From contig JALXWS010000006.1 in assembly GCA_025144025.1 (NCBI GenBank), positions 42,606 through 106,605 of the forward strand: 64,000 nt of DNA. Direction: 5' to 3'. The position numbers and the translations under genes are program-made. How positions within the stretch are numbered: the first letter of the stretch is position 1; the number at the start of each line of letters is the position of its first letter. Source of the DNA: Corynebacterium sp. p3-SID1241. Lineage in GTDB: Bacteria > Actinomycetota > Actinomycetes > Mycobacteriales > Mycobacteriaceae. Positions 47,701-55,765 of this stretch are shown here, one piece after another. The notes under the pieces were generated by a model. That model saw only the letters and a program-made list of their open reading frames with translations, did no database searches and had not been told where the DNA came from.

Positions 47701-50700
47701 CACCGGAGATGACGGACAACGGTTCGTTGAGTTTCGGCAGCGCGATGCCACGGCCCTGGACGACCGCTAGGACGAGCGAGTTACCGGTTAGGCGTCCCGC
47801 ACGACCCACGCGCTGGACGTAGGAGGACACGGACACCGGCAGGGAAGAGAGCATGACGGTGGAGAGATCACCGATGTCGATACCCATCTCCAGCGTCGGC
47901 GTCGCCACAAGCACGTTGGGAGTATATGCACGGGACGGATCATTGGCACGGAACGCGTCTTCGAGCATGAGGCGCTGGTTCTTCTCCAACATGCCCGTGT
48001 GCTCGCGCGCGACGATGGTGCGCGGGTTATTCGTTTCGTAAAGACGGCGATAGTAGTCCGGCTCCAGCGGGACAACCTCCAAGGTACCCTCGCACCCTGG
48101 TGTCATACACGGCCCACCCGCCATGAGCTCACACGTGCGGTGATGCCATCCCGTGCGCGCATGGCACACCGTGCACTGCGCAACCGACGGCGAGTCGTCC
48201 ACGCCCGCAAGCACTCGTGACGGTTCGAGCGCATATACGGCATCCCCGTTGCGGTCCTCGGTCTTGCGCAGAACGGTCTGCCCGTGCAGGGAGGACAGCA
48301 ACGCCGCGATGAGCGTGCTCGCATCGTGGGAGCTGACCCCCAGACACTTCCTCGTCCACTGCGCGAATCGGTTACGCGGGGCCACTGCGTTGATAACGCC
48401 CTCGGCGAGGTTCTTGCGCGCATGTGTAATGACCCATGGGAACTGCGGCGCCGCACCTCGCGCGAATCCCGGCACGCCCTTCGCGCGCGCCGGGCGCCAG
48501 TTGAGCTTGTACGGATTGCCCTCATCGTAGAGGTAGTCATCGAACCACTCGTGATAGATGCCACCGCGCAGACGGATCATCTCCACCACGCCGCGCGCCC
48601 AGCGCTCCAGGTCGTCGTCACCATCCACGCCGCGGAGCACACCCTGAACGTTCGGTTTTGACAGAGCGGCCCGCGCCGCCGTGAGTAACTCGGAGCGCGT
48701 CGCGCCGACCTCCGCACTCACCGCGCCGGTGAGCGAAAGGGAGCGCGCCAGGCTATTTTGCAGGCCCATCTCGATCATGAGGTCGAAGGCCAGGCGCTTG
48801 TGCGCCGCGGCTGTCGCAAAGTCGACCGCTTTCTTCGGCTGCTTCGTATCCCAGTAGCCGCGGTAGAGCTGCTCGTCGGCACGCTCCGGCGGCAAGAGCT
48901 CGTAGCGCTCTCGTGCCGTCACGGCGAGCTTGTCGAGTTTCGCCGCCACGCTCGTTAGCGGCACCATCCCCTCAGCGCTGAGCTCGTGGACAGCGCGGCG
49001 AATGAACGCGCGCAGCGTAAACCGGCGCGAGCGCGCCTGTACGAAGCCCGCGCGGTGCGCCGCGTCCTGGACGGAGTCGGCGAAGACGAGCGTCTTCTTC
49101 TCCCCGTCGTCGAGCTCCGGCATGCTAAAGAGGTTGGACAGCGCCACCGATAGAAGCGTCGCGACAGACGAACCCAGGTAGCGAATGGAGTCCGAGGCAC
49201 CACAGGACGGGCAGGTCTCGTTCTCGGCATCCTTTTCCGCGTCCTTGCCCGCTAGGGTGAGCACCGGCACCGCTATCTGGGACTCAATGTCCTCGTCGGT
49301 GGGTTGCGCCGCAGACAGCGTCCGGTTACGCAGGTCGAGCCACAGAACGGCCGAGCCCGAGTTCTGATCGCGCACCGACGCCAACGCCACGCCCATGCTC
49401 TCCGCCAAGTCCAGCTCCGCGCCGGCCTCGAGGAGCGGACGCTGCCGCGTGGGATCGTTAAACGAGCCCTCACGAATCTTCTGCGGTTCAAAAAGCGGCA
49501 CGCCCGTGCCGGGCTCCAGCTGCGTCATCCAGCCCGAACGCCCGCAGTTACGGCAGTAGCACGCCGGCAGCCACGGCCGGTGGTCGGAGGCCAGTTCCAA
49601 TTCGTCGAGCATGCCGTCATCGGACCACCGGAACTCGCGCTTGCCTGCCGCGCGGTCGACGCGGGAGACCTCGCGAACCCACATGTGCGTCTCGACGCCA
49701 GGAAAAGACTTGCCCTCAAACGCGTTACGGCTGCCTAACTGGAAGCGCACGTACGCGATATGGCTGAGCACATGCGTGAGGAACTCCTCCAATGCGGGCA
49801 GGTTCTTGCGCTGCGCCGACGTAGGGAAGATCCGCGCTACGAGCGAAGAGACACCGTCGAGCTCACGGTCGAAGAGCGGAACCGCCGTCCTAGCTTCGGC
49901 AAAAACACGGAGATAGAGCGGGTGCTGCGCAATCGCCGCAATGACTGCGTCGAGGTCACCAGAGTCCTTGACATGCAAAATCTGGTCGCACACCGCCTCG
50001 TGGACGCGCGCCGGATGTTCCTCGCCGCGGTGGAAGAACTCCGCTGCAATCGTCGAATTGACATCCTCAATCTGCTCGAGGGTCGGCAACTCAGCGGACG
50101 AAAAACCAGAGGCACCAGATCCGTACCGCGCCACCATGTCCTCACGCCATTCGTCCAGCGACATCATGGACTCGGTGACCACCGCCGAGGCATCAAACGG
50201 CCGGCCAAAGATCGTCTCCGCGAAGGAGAGCATCGCGCTCGGGTCCTCCTTGGACCCCAGCGTCGCCGACGTCGCCACCGGCACAACGCGCCCCAGCGAA
50301 TATCCCGACTCAGACTCGGTCAACGGCAACGTACTATGCGACTTGAGGAACAACCCCAACCGCCGCAGCAGCAACGCCACGTCCGTGCCCTGCGCGCCGT
50401 CATACGTGTGGAACTCATCGAGCACCATATACCGCAGCGTATTCGCGGACTTCGCCATCATCTCCTGTTCGGCCGGGCGCAGCAGCAGCTCGTCGAGCAT
50501 CTTGTAGTTGGTGAGCAGAATGTCCGGTGGATTCTCTTGCATCGCGGTGCGCGACTCGATAAGTCGATGCTCCGTGACCGTATCAGCACCGGCGGCCTCC
50601 GAATCCGACTCGCCGGTGTACTTGCCCGCCCGAATCGGCAGCGAGGACTCCGTAATGAGCTTCGCCAAACGCGAAGCCTGGTCATTGGCCAGCGCGTTCA

Positions 50701-51112
50701 TCGGGTACAAGATAATCGCTTTGATACCCGGCTTGCCCGCCTCGGCATGGGACAGACAGTAGTTGATGATGGGGTAGAGGAACGCCTCCGTCTTACCGGA
50801 CCCCGTACCCGTGACCACCAGCGTCGGCTCAGGCGATTCCCCCGTCAAACGCCGGAACGCATCCGCCTGGTGCTTATACGGCTTAAACCACGATGGCAGC
50901 CACGGCAGAATGTCCTCCCAGTTCGTCGCCGGCGCATACGGCAGACGCGTGCGCACATATGGTCCGTGGAACATCCCGTGCTCGGTATCGAGCAAGAAGT
51001 CCCGCAGCGCATTCGCGGTCGCCGAGTCCGCCAGCGAGAAGCTCGTGGTCAGGTACTCGGAAATACCGTCTTCGATGTGCCGTGCGCCCTCAACGGGCAG
51101 CAGGTTCGCCAT
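44705..51112 (-). CDS. giant DEAD/DEAH helicase with DUF1998 and C-terminal nuclease-like region
   Basis: A 2135-residue protein. Walker A TGTGSGKTEAF is at 101-111, motif II DEFH at 232-235, SATLG at 282, and the second RecA domain has MGIDIGDLSTVML and QRVGRAGRL near 1085-1110. Zinc-type pairs (CRNCGR near 519, CPSCGASD near 637, CPECS...CPECGASG near 1400) are scattered. DUF1998 follows: PGGTGYLTQF near 1637 and CDCHDGARQCCPNCLLPY near 1665. At 1780-1840, TIPDFYFE, AVAVYLDGYTYH and GITVWSLTWDDL look like a PD-(D/E)XK/Vsr-type fold. DISARM makes DrmA (helicase) and DrmB (DUF1998) separately; here both are in one chain. Druantia DruE is another large DUF1998 helicase. ATG has AAAGGAGA upstream. 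Confidence 0.8.
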   Translation of the reverse strand: MANLLPVEGARHIEDGISEYLTTSFSLADSATANALRDFLLDTEHGMFHGPYVRTRLPYAPATNWEDILPWLPSWFKPYKHQADAFRRLTGESPEPTLVVTGTGSGKTEAFLYPIINYCLSHAEAGKPGIKAIILYPMNALANDQASRLAKLITESSLPIRAGKYTGESDSEAAGADTVTEHRLIESRTAMQENPPDILLTNYKMLDELLLRPAEQEMMAKSANTLRYMVLDEFHTYDGAQGTDVALLLRRLGLFLKSHSTLPLTESESGYSLGRVVPVATSATLGSKEDPSAMLSFAETIFGRPFDASAVVTESMMSLDEWREDMVARYGSGASGFSSAELPTLEQIEDVNSTIAAEFFHRGEEHPARVHEAVCDQILHVKDSGDLDAVIAAIAQHPLYLRVFAEARTAVPLFDRELDGVSSLVARIFPTSAQRKNLPALEEFLTHVLSHIAYVRFQLGSRNAFEGKSFPGVETHMWVREVSRVDRAAGKREFRWSDDGMLDELELASDHRPWLPACYCRNCGRSGWMTQLEPGTGVPLFEPQKIREGSFNDPTRQRPLLEAGAELDLAESMGVALASVRDQNSGSAVLWLDLRNRTLSAAQPTDEDIESQIAVPVLTLAGKDAEKDAENETCPSCGASDSIRYLGSSVATLLSVALSNLFSMPELDDGEKKTLVFADSVQDAAHRAGFVQARSRRFTLRAFIRRAVHELSAEGMVPLTSVAAKLDKLAVTARERYELLPPERADEQLYRGYWDTKQPKKAVDFATAAAHKRLAFDLMIEMGLQNSLARSLSLTGAVSAEVGATRSELLTAARAALSKPNVQGVLRGVDGDDDLERWARGVVEMIRLRGGIYHEWFDDYLYDEGNPYKLNWRPARAKGVPGFARGAAPQFPWVITHARKNLAEGVINAVAPRNRFAQWTRKCLGVSSHDASTLIAALLSSLHGQTVLRKTEDRNGDAVYALEPSRVLAGVDDSPSVAQCTVCHARTGWHHRTCELMAGGPCMTPGCEGTLEVVPLEPDYYRRLYETNNPRTIVAREHTGMLEKNQRLMLEDAFRANDPSRAYTPNVLVATPTLEMGIDIGDLSTVMLSSLPVSVSSYVQRVGRAGRLTGNSLVLAVVQGRGIALPKLNEPLSVISGAVTPPAAYLSAVDILRRQFIAHLLEVLTDRKRRNNEEWVLSQKEKPHSDDVFQEHTGIISTLLDSLDDLVPETLDDFSASVAAQLSESDLARLREWALSPDGLAAALSAAQTRWVMEKATLLERKNYLDDELEKLQKRELTSSGDEQLKEQVREVTAARKAIGHRLRNEIFGEHWVSSMERYGLLPNFSLLDDSVELTINVSSQKPDSVEFDTESRSYQRGVSSALHELAPGATFYAQGLAVKVDSVDLGNDSSNIETWRLCPECSYMEEVVGESKTPHACPECGASGFTDMGQRLPVVRMRRVSADVDKSRATISDNRDSRTQMQFRSVMTCVAPKDQRDPAWFTASTGFGAQYLPRLQLRWLNLGRGQGETRYLGGREVMVPLFRVCSKCGHIDSTAGSNSRFDHRPWCSVRNEPEEDSSLLALGRVLDTQGVFLFLPELLSGSDSLAIPSLTAAIRMGFKERLGGDPDHLSVANARVEVQGARRDVLVLHDQVPGGTGYLTQFSEPEPVRELLLAAWKKISSCDCHDGARQCCPNCLLPYTQGLKLPDVSRQAAESALLKLLADSLHPDEETQPLDSWSTQTQAPRTSSESELELKFRKLIRAYAEKKDKNVRETADSTHSSTLTFRTSPDTAPWTMRPQQFMYGTIPDFYFERADTADNAVAVYLDGYTYHASERNNRVADDHAKRQRLRDEGITVWSLTWDDLEAYEAEQESTALRAPNWYLAGIQDKLIALIHRNDDSLSIDSTMATLLQRSPMTQMLTFLENPSRKYWRNVSALTSFMAKAAHRRMRGRFSQLLTLGGSVDRPILSLGDLDTMPTAEARKREWALFLQLSSLMGAGAKLGVTIEGMSMSLFDELDEDLTDTPADAPTPEPDPEASPAGETLSAPPSASGSTASVPADPDAAAWDELAEALDGDDEALPVVAILHAAAVRTDFDPDGNEIEGIAPIVAWPSAKVAVCYDEDDAATLRDAGWTALAAADVSADTLPTELTARD

Positions 51113-51169
51113 GGAAGGTCTCCTTTAAAAGGAAGTATGTAACGGATATACGTTAACAAGGACATGCAG

Positions 51170-54100
51170 TTACTTCTCGGATTCGGCCAAGACCGCCTCG
51201 TACCTCGCATACGCCTTGCGCAGTTCCGCCTCGCGGTCCATGGGCTTAAATGGGTACTCGAAGACGTACTCGACACCCGACTGCGGGTGCGTCCAGGTCC
51301 GCTCAGCCTCAGACAGGGACCCCGGTGTGCCCTTGCTTCCCGATGCCGCCTTCTCCTCAGCTTTCACAATCTCCTTCGGCACCAATCGTCCGTTGGCATC
51401 AAAGAGATTTTGCTGGTCGTACTTGCGCATGACGGGGAACTGCGTCCGATAAATCATGCACAGCTCGTCCGCCGTAACACCAAGCGAGAGCGCCACTATG
51501 GCGTCAATCTCATTCTGTGCTTGTTGACGATCCCAAGCCAGTCTGAGAGGGGTATGGATAGTCCAGGATTTTCCTGTAACTGACTGCCACAATTGTATGT
51601 AATCTTCTGTCAGGCAATTGAGCCGCAAATAAGTCTCTGCTGCTATCTGAGAAAGTGCATCGGAAACCCCAATAGGTAAACCATCGAAAACGGTCCCATA
51701 TAGGTTGGCTATTCCGGTTGCACGAACAAGGTAGTCCGTTAACAGGCTCGACGTCCCCGCGATTGCCGCGACTTCGTTCCTGGACTGGATTGGACCAGCT
51801 GAGACGAGGCCATTGACGTGTTTTGCGCCAGGCGGAATGATCGCCGGATATAAGGTACGGACGCCCGTCGTCGATGCCATTGCCCTCCACGCGACCCTAA
51901 ATGTTGAAGAGATCGAAACTTCTGCGCTGCCGAGGTACCATTTTCCGTAACTCAATTCAACATTATTTATATTTTGCGTTGGCAAGTATGCTGTCGCGGG
52001 GACAAAGTTTTTAGGCGTCGCCTCGAGATCTACTGGAGACCAATCCTGATTGTTTTTCATGGATGGGTTGGGCTGTTTGATCATTGGCGTCGAGACTCCA
52101 ATGTGCGGACCCTGGAGGATGACTTCAGACCAGGAATCGGGATGCTGCCAGCTGGATTCGAAGAAGCCTCGTTTTCTATCGGAAGTCTCATGCCATCCAG
52201 CTGAATGCTGCAACTTGAGGTCTCCAATGCGTGAGGTTTCGGCTAGTTTAGCGAGAACTCCAGCCGCTTCGGTATTGACTGTGAATACCATTCGGGAATC
52301 GAGAGGTGATGAATCAGGGGCTTCCAACAGTGAGTGCCAGATTCCGAGAGTTTCATTATTTACTGTGATGATTCTGTCTTTATGCGGACGTAAGTCCCAG
52401 TTGTCCTTGTCATCCTTAATACCTGGTAACTCCCCAGTACCATCATGAGCAAATGAGTCGATCACGGTTTGGGGATGATATAGGGAAACTGCATGAAGGA
52501 AATACGGGCTAGATTGAGCCTGAGCATAAATATGGATGCCATATTTCACAAGGTCGCTGATGTCGAACAAGACTAGCTCGTTAATGAACTGCCAGTGGCG
52601 ACGGAGACGCAGGTATGCCTCGCGTCGAAGGGCTATGGCCTTCCGCTCAGTCAAGTGAGATTCTGGATGAATTAATCCAATGACGCCTGAAACAGAGGCG
52701 TTTTGAAATGTGCGCTCAATGAAGCCTCGGTAGAGGTCCGGTTGTTGACCGACGAGATGAGGGTATTGTGCTACGTCACCGAGGAACTCAGATAGCGTAG
52801 ATTGCTCGCTTATCCCTGTTTCTAGCGTTATGGAAGCATCCATAGATGTGTCTAAAAGTTTCGCGCGCCGTTCGTTCTTTGCTGTCTGAGCGGGCTTATG
52901 CGACAGCGAGAACCATGGGTCATGTTCGGATAAAAGTGCGTCTACATCGGAACGTGGACGCACCCAAGGCGGATTACCTATCTGGAGATCGAAACCGCCA
53001 TTTGCAAATACCTCACCGAAGTCGAGGTCCCAATGGAAAAAAGCTTGTTGATCCGCGATTCCTGTGACCTTCTCGATCCATGGGTGGGCTGTCCGCACCC
53101 GGTCCATGGAGAGAGCTGCCGAGAATTGGATATCAGAGTCCTCAGCGTCATTGAGCTCAAACCAGCCGGTTTCGCTGCCCATGACAATTTGGTTAGCATT
53201 TTTACTACCCTTGCCGGTACGACCGAGAATGGCAGCAAGCGTTTCGAGCCATTCCTCAAAGTCAGGTGCGATGTCAACGTCGGTGAGCGGCCAGAACCAG
53301 AGTGCACACCAGGCATCCATGACGAGACGGAGGCGCCGGTAAGCGCCGTTTTCATTGTTGAACAGGTCTTCTTCGATTTGTTTGCGGGAGACCACCGTCG
53401 TTGTGGAGTTGTCTTCGCGGCCAAAGTAGTTGATGTCGCGCTTCGATTGTTCCTCGGCGATGCGGAGGCGTTGGAGGGCGAACTTCCAGAGCTCTTCGAC
53501 GCGTTGCGAGAGTTCGACAAGGAGCTTTTGCTGTGCCCTGGTCGGTATGACCGCGACATTCTTGCGCCACAACTTTAGCTGCTTTTGCTCGTCGGGGAAG
53601 ATCTTTTTCAGGTCCTTGGCGTCGGCGGCAGCGCCCCAGCCCGCTGCGGGCAGGAGGAAGTGATGGATGCGTCCGGAAGCGGCGGCATCGGAAAGCTGGG
53701 CATCTTCGCTGTCCAAGGTGGCCGCAAGGCCGGTGAGCGGATGATGCTGGGGTTCGAGCTTCAGCCAGGCCTTTTTCTTGAGATCGCCGGTGGAGTACGT
53801 CGAGCGGCGTGCGCCGATCAGGGAGTTGCCGTGGCGCAGGTGGAGGCCGAACCAGGGGGCTTTGAGCTCGCCGGTCATGGTGGACAGCCACAGGGAGATC
53901 TCGGCAAGCTCGACGGCGGTTGCGTTGAGGTCAACGCCGTAGACCTGGTGGAGGGCGATTTGGGCCTTGACCTTCTGAAGCTCGGCGACGCGCTGGTCCG
54001 GGACGATGTGCTCGTCGAGCTCGGACTGGCGCAGCTCGAGGTACTTCTCCGCGAGCTGGCGCACGGCCTCGACGGCGAAGGCGCCGGAGCCCATGGCGGG

Positions 54101-55762
54101 TTCGCAGATTTTCAGATCGAGGATGTCTTTGGCTGTCTCAATACGGCCTTCTTCCTCGAGGACGTCGATGGCCTGGCCGACGGTGAATTCGGTGATGACC
54201 TGCGGGGAGTAGAAGGAAGCAGAACGTTCGCGGTCGCGGGAGGACTGGCGGTAAACGAAGGAGCCGGTGGGGTGGAGCTTGCGGGTGCGCTCGGTGCCGC
54301 CTGTAGATAGTTCTTTGTCTTCCATAACGTAGGAGTCATCCGGCAGGCCCAGGTCTTCGTCTGCGGGGACGACCCAGGAGCCCTTGGAGTCATCGCCCTT
54401 GGGAGCGACCTCGTAGAGATCGCGCTGGGCGATAAAGCCGGTATACGACATCAGGCCCTCGTAGACCTGGCCGAGTTCGGTAACACCCAGGGTGGCGTAC
54501 GAGATGAAGCCGCGGTCCTGACCCTTCTTTTCTTCGGAGAGCAGGAGGTTGACGAGGACCTTGTGGAGGGCCAGGTTGTCGAGTTTCACCGCGTCGATGT
54601 AGCTGGTCTTCTCCGGCAGGAAGAGGTCGGCCTTGAGGTTGCGGAAGTAGAGGCCGTCGTCCGCGGCGTCCTCCATGAAGTCCTCAGCCTTGCGCGGATC
54701 GTGGCCTTCGTCGACGAGGCGGACGAGCTCTGCGATGGATTCGTAGAGATGCGTGCCCTGCTGTGCGCGGGTGGACACGGGCTCGGAAAGGATGAGGTTG
54801 CGCAGGCGGGTCAGCCCGTAGCCTTCTGTGTATTCGGGCGCGCCGACGGGGAGGATTTCGGTCTCCGGGGAGGCCTCCGCGAATAGGAGGAAGAGGACGC
54901 GGTAGAGGTAGCGCAGGGATTGTCGCGCGAGTTCTTGGCCTTCGATGTCGTCAATGGGCTTGCCCTGGCGGCGGTGGCGGTCAAGCACGTTGTTGCCGAT
55001 GATTTCAATGGAGCGCTTAATGGCGCCGCGCAGCGACTCGGAGACCTTCACGGCGTGGGCGCGGGAATCTTCAAGGGTGTCCGTCCACCAGGTGGTGCCG
55101 TCGGCGGCGCGCTCGACGTTTTCGCGAGCGAAGATGACAGCGGCGTGCTGCATTTCGCCGCCGGCTTTCTTATCGCCGCGCTCGACGACGGTGCCGAGGT
55201 CCACGACGAGGAGACGACCGAGCGGCCAGGACTCACGTTCGGCGAGCACCATCCACGGGCCCGCGGAGACGACCACGTAGTTGGGCGGAGTGTCCGTGAG
55301 GAAGATGCGTCCGATGAAGTCGGCAGTCGTCAGGTGCGTGTCCTTCTCGTTGAGCACCGGGGTGGTGAGGGGATGGGTGTCCGTGAGATCCTCGGGGCCG
55401 TCAATGGCCTCCGCAGCGAACCAGATAGCGGAGCCGGCGTTGCCGCTCCAGCCGTCGAAGGTGAGGGTGTCGGCATCCGTATGGAGCGTGACGTTTTGAG
55501 AAGGCTCGTAGCCGAAGGCGGCCTGCTGAAGGCGCGCGGTCTCGCGTACGGAGTCGGGGTTCTCCGCGTCGATGATTGCATGCGCCTTCTGGAGGGCTTG
55601 GCGGTTGGACTGCAGGCGCTCCCACGGGTTGCCGTCTTCCTCGTTCCAGTCCTTTATGCGGTCTTTGACTCGCTTGAGGAAGGATTCCTTGTTCTCCTCG
55701 GAGCCCAAGTAGTGGTCGCTTACCCACTCGTCGACGTTGATAATGGAGTCAAAAATGGTCAT
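51170..55762 (-). CDS. class I DNA adenine methyltransferase (Eco57I/PglX/DrmMI-like)
   Basis: A 1530-residue putative N6-adenine DNA methyltransferase. Motif I CEPAMGSGAFAVEAV is near residue 555, YGVDLNATAVELAEISLW follows near 610, and motif IV NPPW (LQIGNPPWVRP) is near 929. About 540 residues precede the catalytic core, and the region beyond motif IV should hold target recognition. G+C is high in residues 1-800 and 1410-1530 but clearly lower between about 820 and 1410, suggesting replacement of the recognition part. ATG 55762 has GGAGG upstream, three bases after the SNF2 gene, so the two are coupled. In DISARM the methylase marks host DNA; the same role is likely here. Confidence 0.85.
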   Translation of the reverse strand: MTIFDSIINVDEWVSDHYLGSEENKESFLKRVKDRIKDWNEEDGNPWERLQSNRQALQKAHAIIDAENPDSVRETARLQQAAFGYEPSQNVTLHTDADTLTFDGWSGNAGSAIWFAAEAIDGPEDLTDTHPLTTPVLNEKDTHLTTADFIGRIFLTDTPPNYVVVSAGPWMVLAERESWPLGRLLVVDLGTVVERGDKKAGGEMQHAAVIFARENVERAADGTTWWTDTLEDSRAHAVKVSESLRGAIKRSIEIIGNNVLDRHRRQGKPIDDIEGQELARQSLRYLYRVLFLLFAEASPETEILPVGAPEYTEGYGLTRLRNLILSEPVSTRAQQGTHLYESIAELVRLVDEGHDPRKAEDFMEDAADDGLYFRNLKADLFLPEKTSYIDAVKLDNLALHKVLVNLLLSEEKKGQDRGFISYATLGVTELGQVYEGLMSYTGFIAQRDLYEVAPKGDDSKGSWVVPADEDLGLPDDSYVMEDKELSTGGTERTRKLHPTGSFVYRQSSRDRERSASFYSPQVITEFTVGQAIDVLEEEGRIETAKDILDLKICEPAMGSGAFAVEAVRQLAEKYLELRQSELDEHIVPDQRVAELQKVKAQIALHQVYGVDLNATAVELAEISLWLSTMTGELKAPWFGLHLRHGNSLIGARRSTYSTGDLKKKAWLKLEPQHHPLTGLAATLDSEDAQLSDAAASGRIHHFLLPAAGWGAAADAKDLKKIFPDEQKQLKLWRKNVAVIPTRAQQKLLVELSQRVEELWKFALQRLRIAEEQSKRDINYFGREDNSTTTVVSRKQIEEDLFNNENGAYRRLRLVMDAWCALWFWPLTDVDIAPDFEEWLETLAAILGRTGKGSKNANQIVMGSETGWFELNDAEDSDIQFSAALSMDRVRTAHPWIEKVTGIADQQAFFHWDLDFGEVFANGGFDLQIGNPPWVRPRSDVDALLSEHDPWFSLSHKPAQTAKNERRAKLLDTSMDASITLETGISEQSTLSEFLGDVAQYPHLVGQQPDLYRGFIERTFQNASVSGVIGLIHPESHLTERKAIALRREAYLRLRRHWQFINELVLFDISDLVKYGIHIYAQAQSSPYFLHAVSLYHPQTVIDSFAHDGTGELPGIKDDKDNWDLRPHKDRIITVNNETLGIWHSLLEAPDSSPLDSRMVFTVNTEAAGVLAKLAETSRIGDLKLQHSAGWHETSDRKRGFFESSWQHPDSWSEVILQGPHIGVSTPMIKQPNPSMKNNQDWSPVDLEATPKNFVPATAYLPTQNINNVELSYGKWYLGSAEVSISSTFRVAWRAMASTTGVRTLYPAIIPPGAKHVNGLVSAGPIQSRNEVAAIAGTSSLLTDYLVRATGIANLYGTVFDGLPIGVSDALSQIAAETYLRLNCLTEDYIQLWQSVTGKSWTIHTPLRLAWDRQQAQNEIDAIVALSLGVTADELCMIYRTQFPVMRKYDQQNLFDANGRLVPKEIVKAEEKAASGSKGTPGSLSEAERTWTHPQSGVEYVFEYPFKPMDREAELRKAYARYEAVLAESEK

Positions 55763-55765
55763 GGT

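Noticed and set aside
49760-51142. Plus-strand frame of 460 codons over the giant helicase gene
   Set aside because: Arg/Gln-rich shadow with no domain; the minus frame has Walker A and B.
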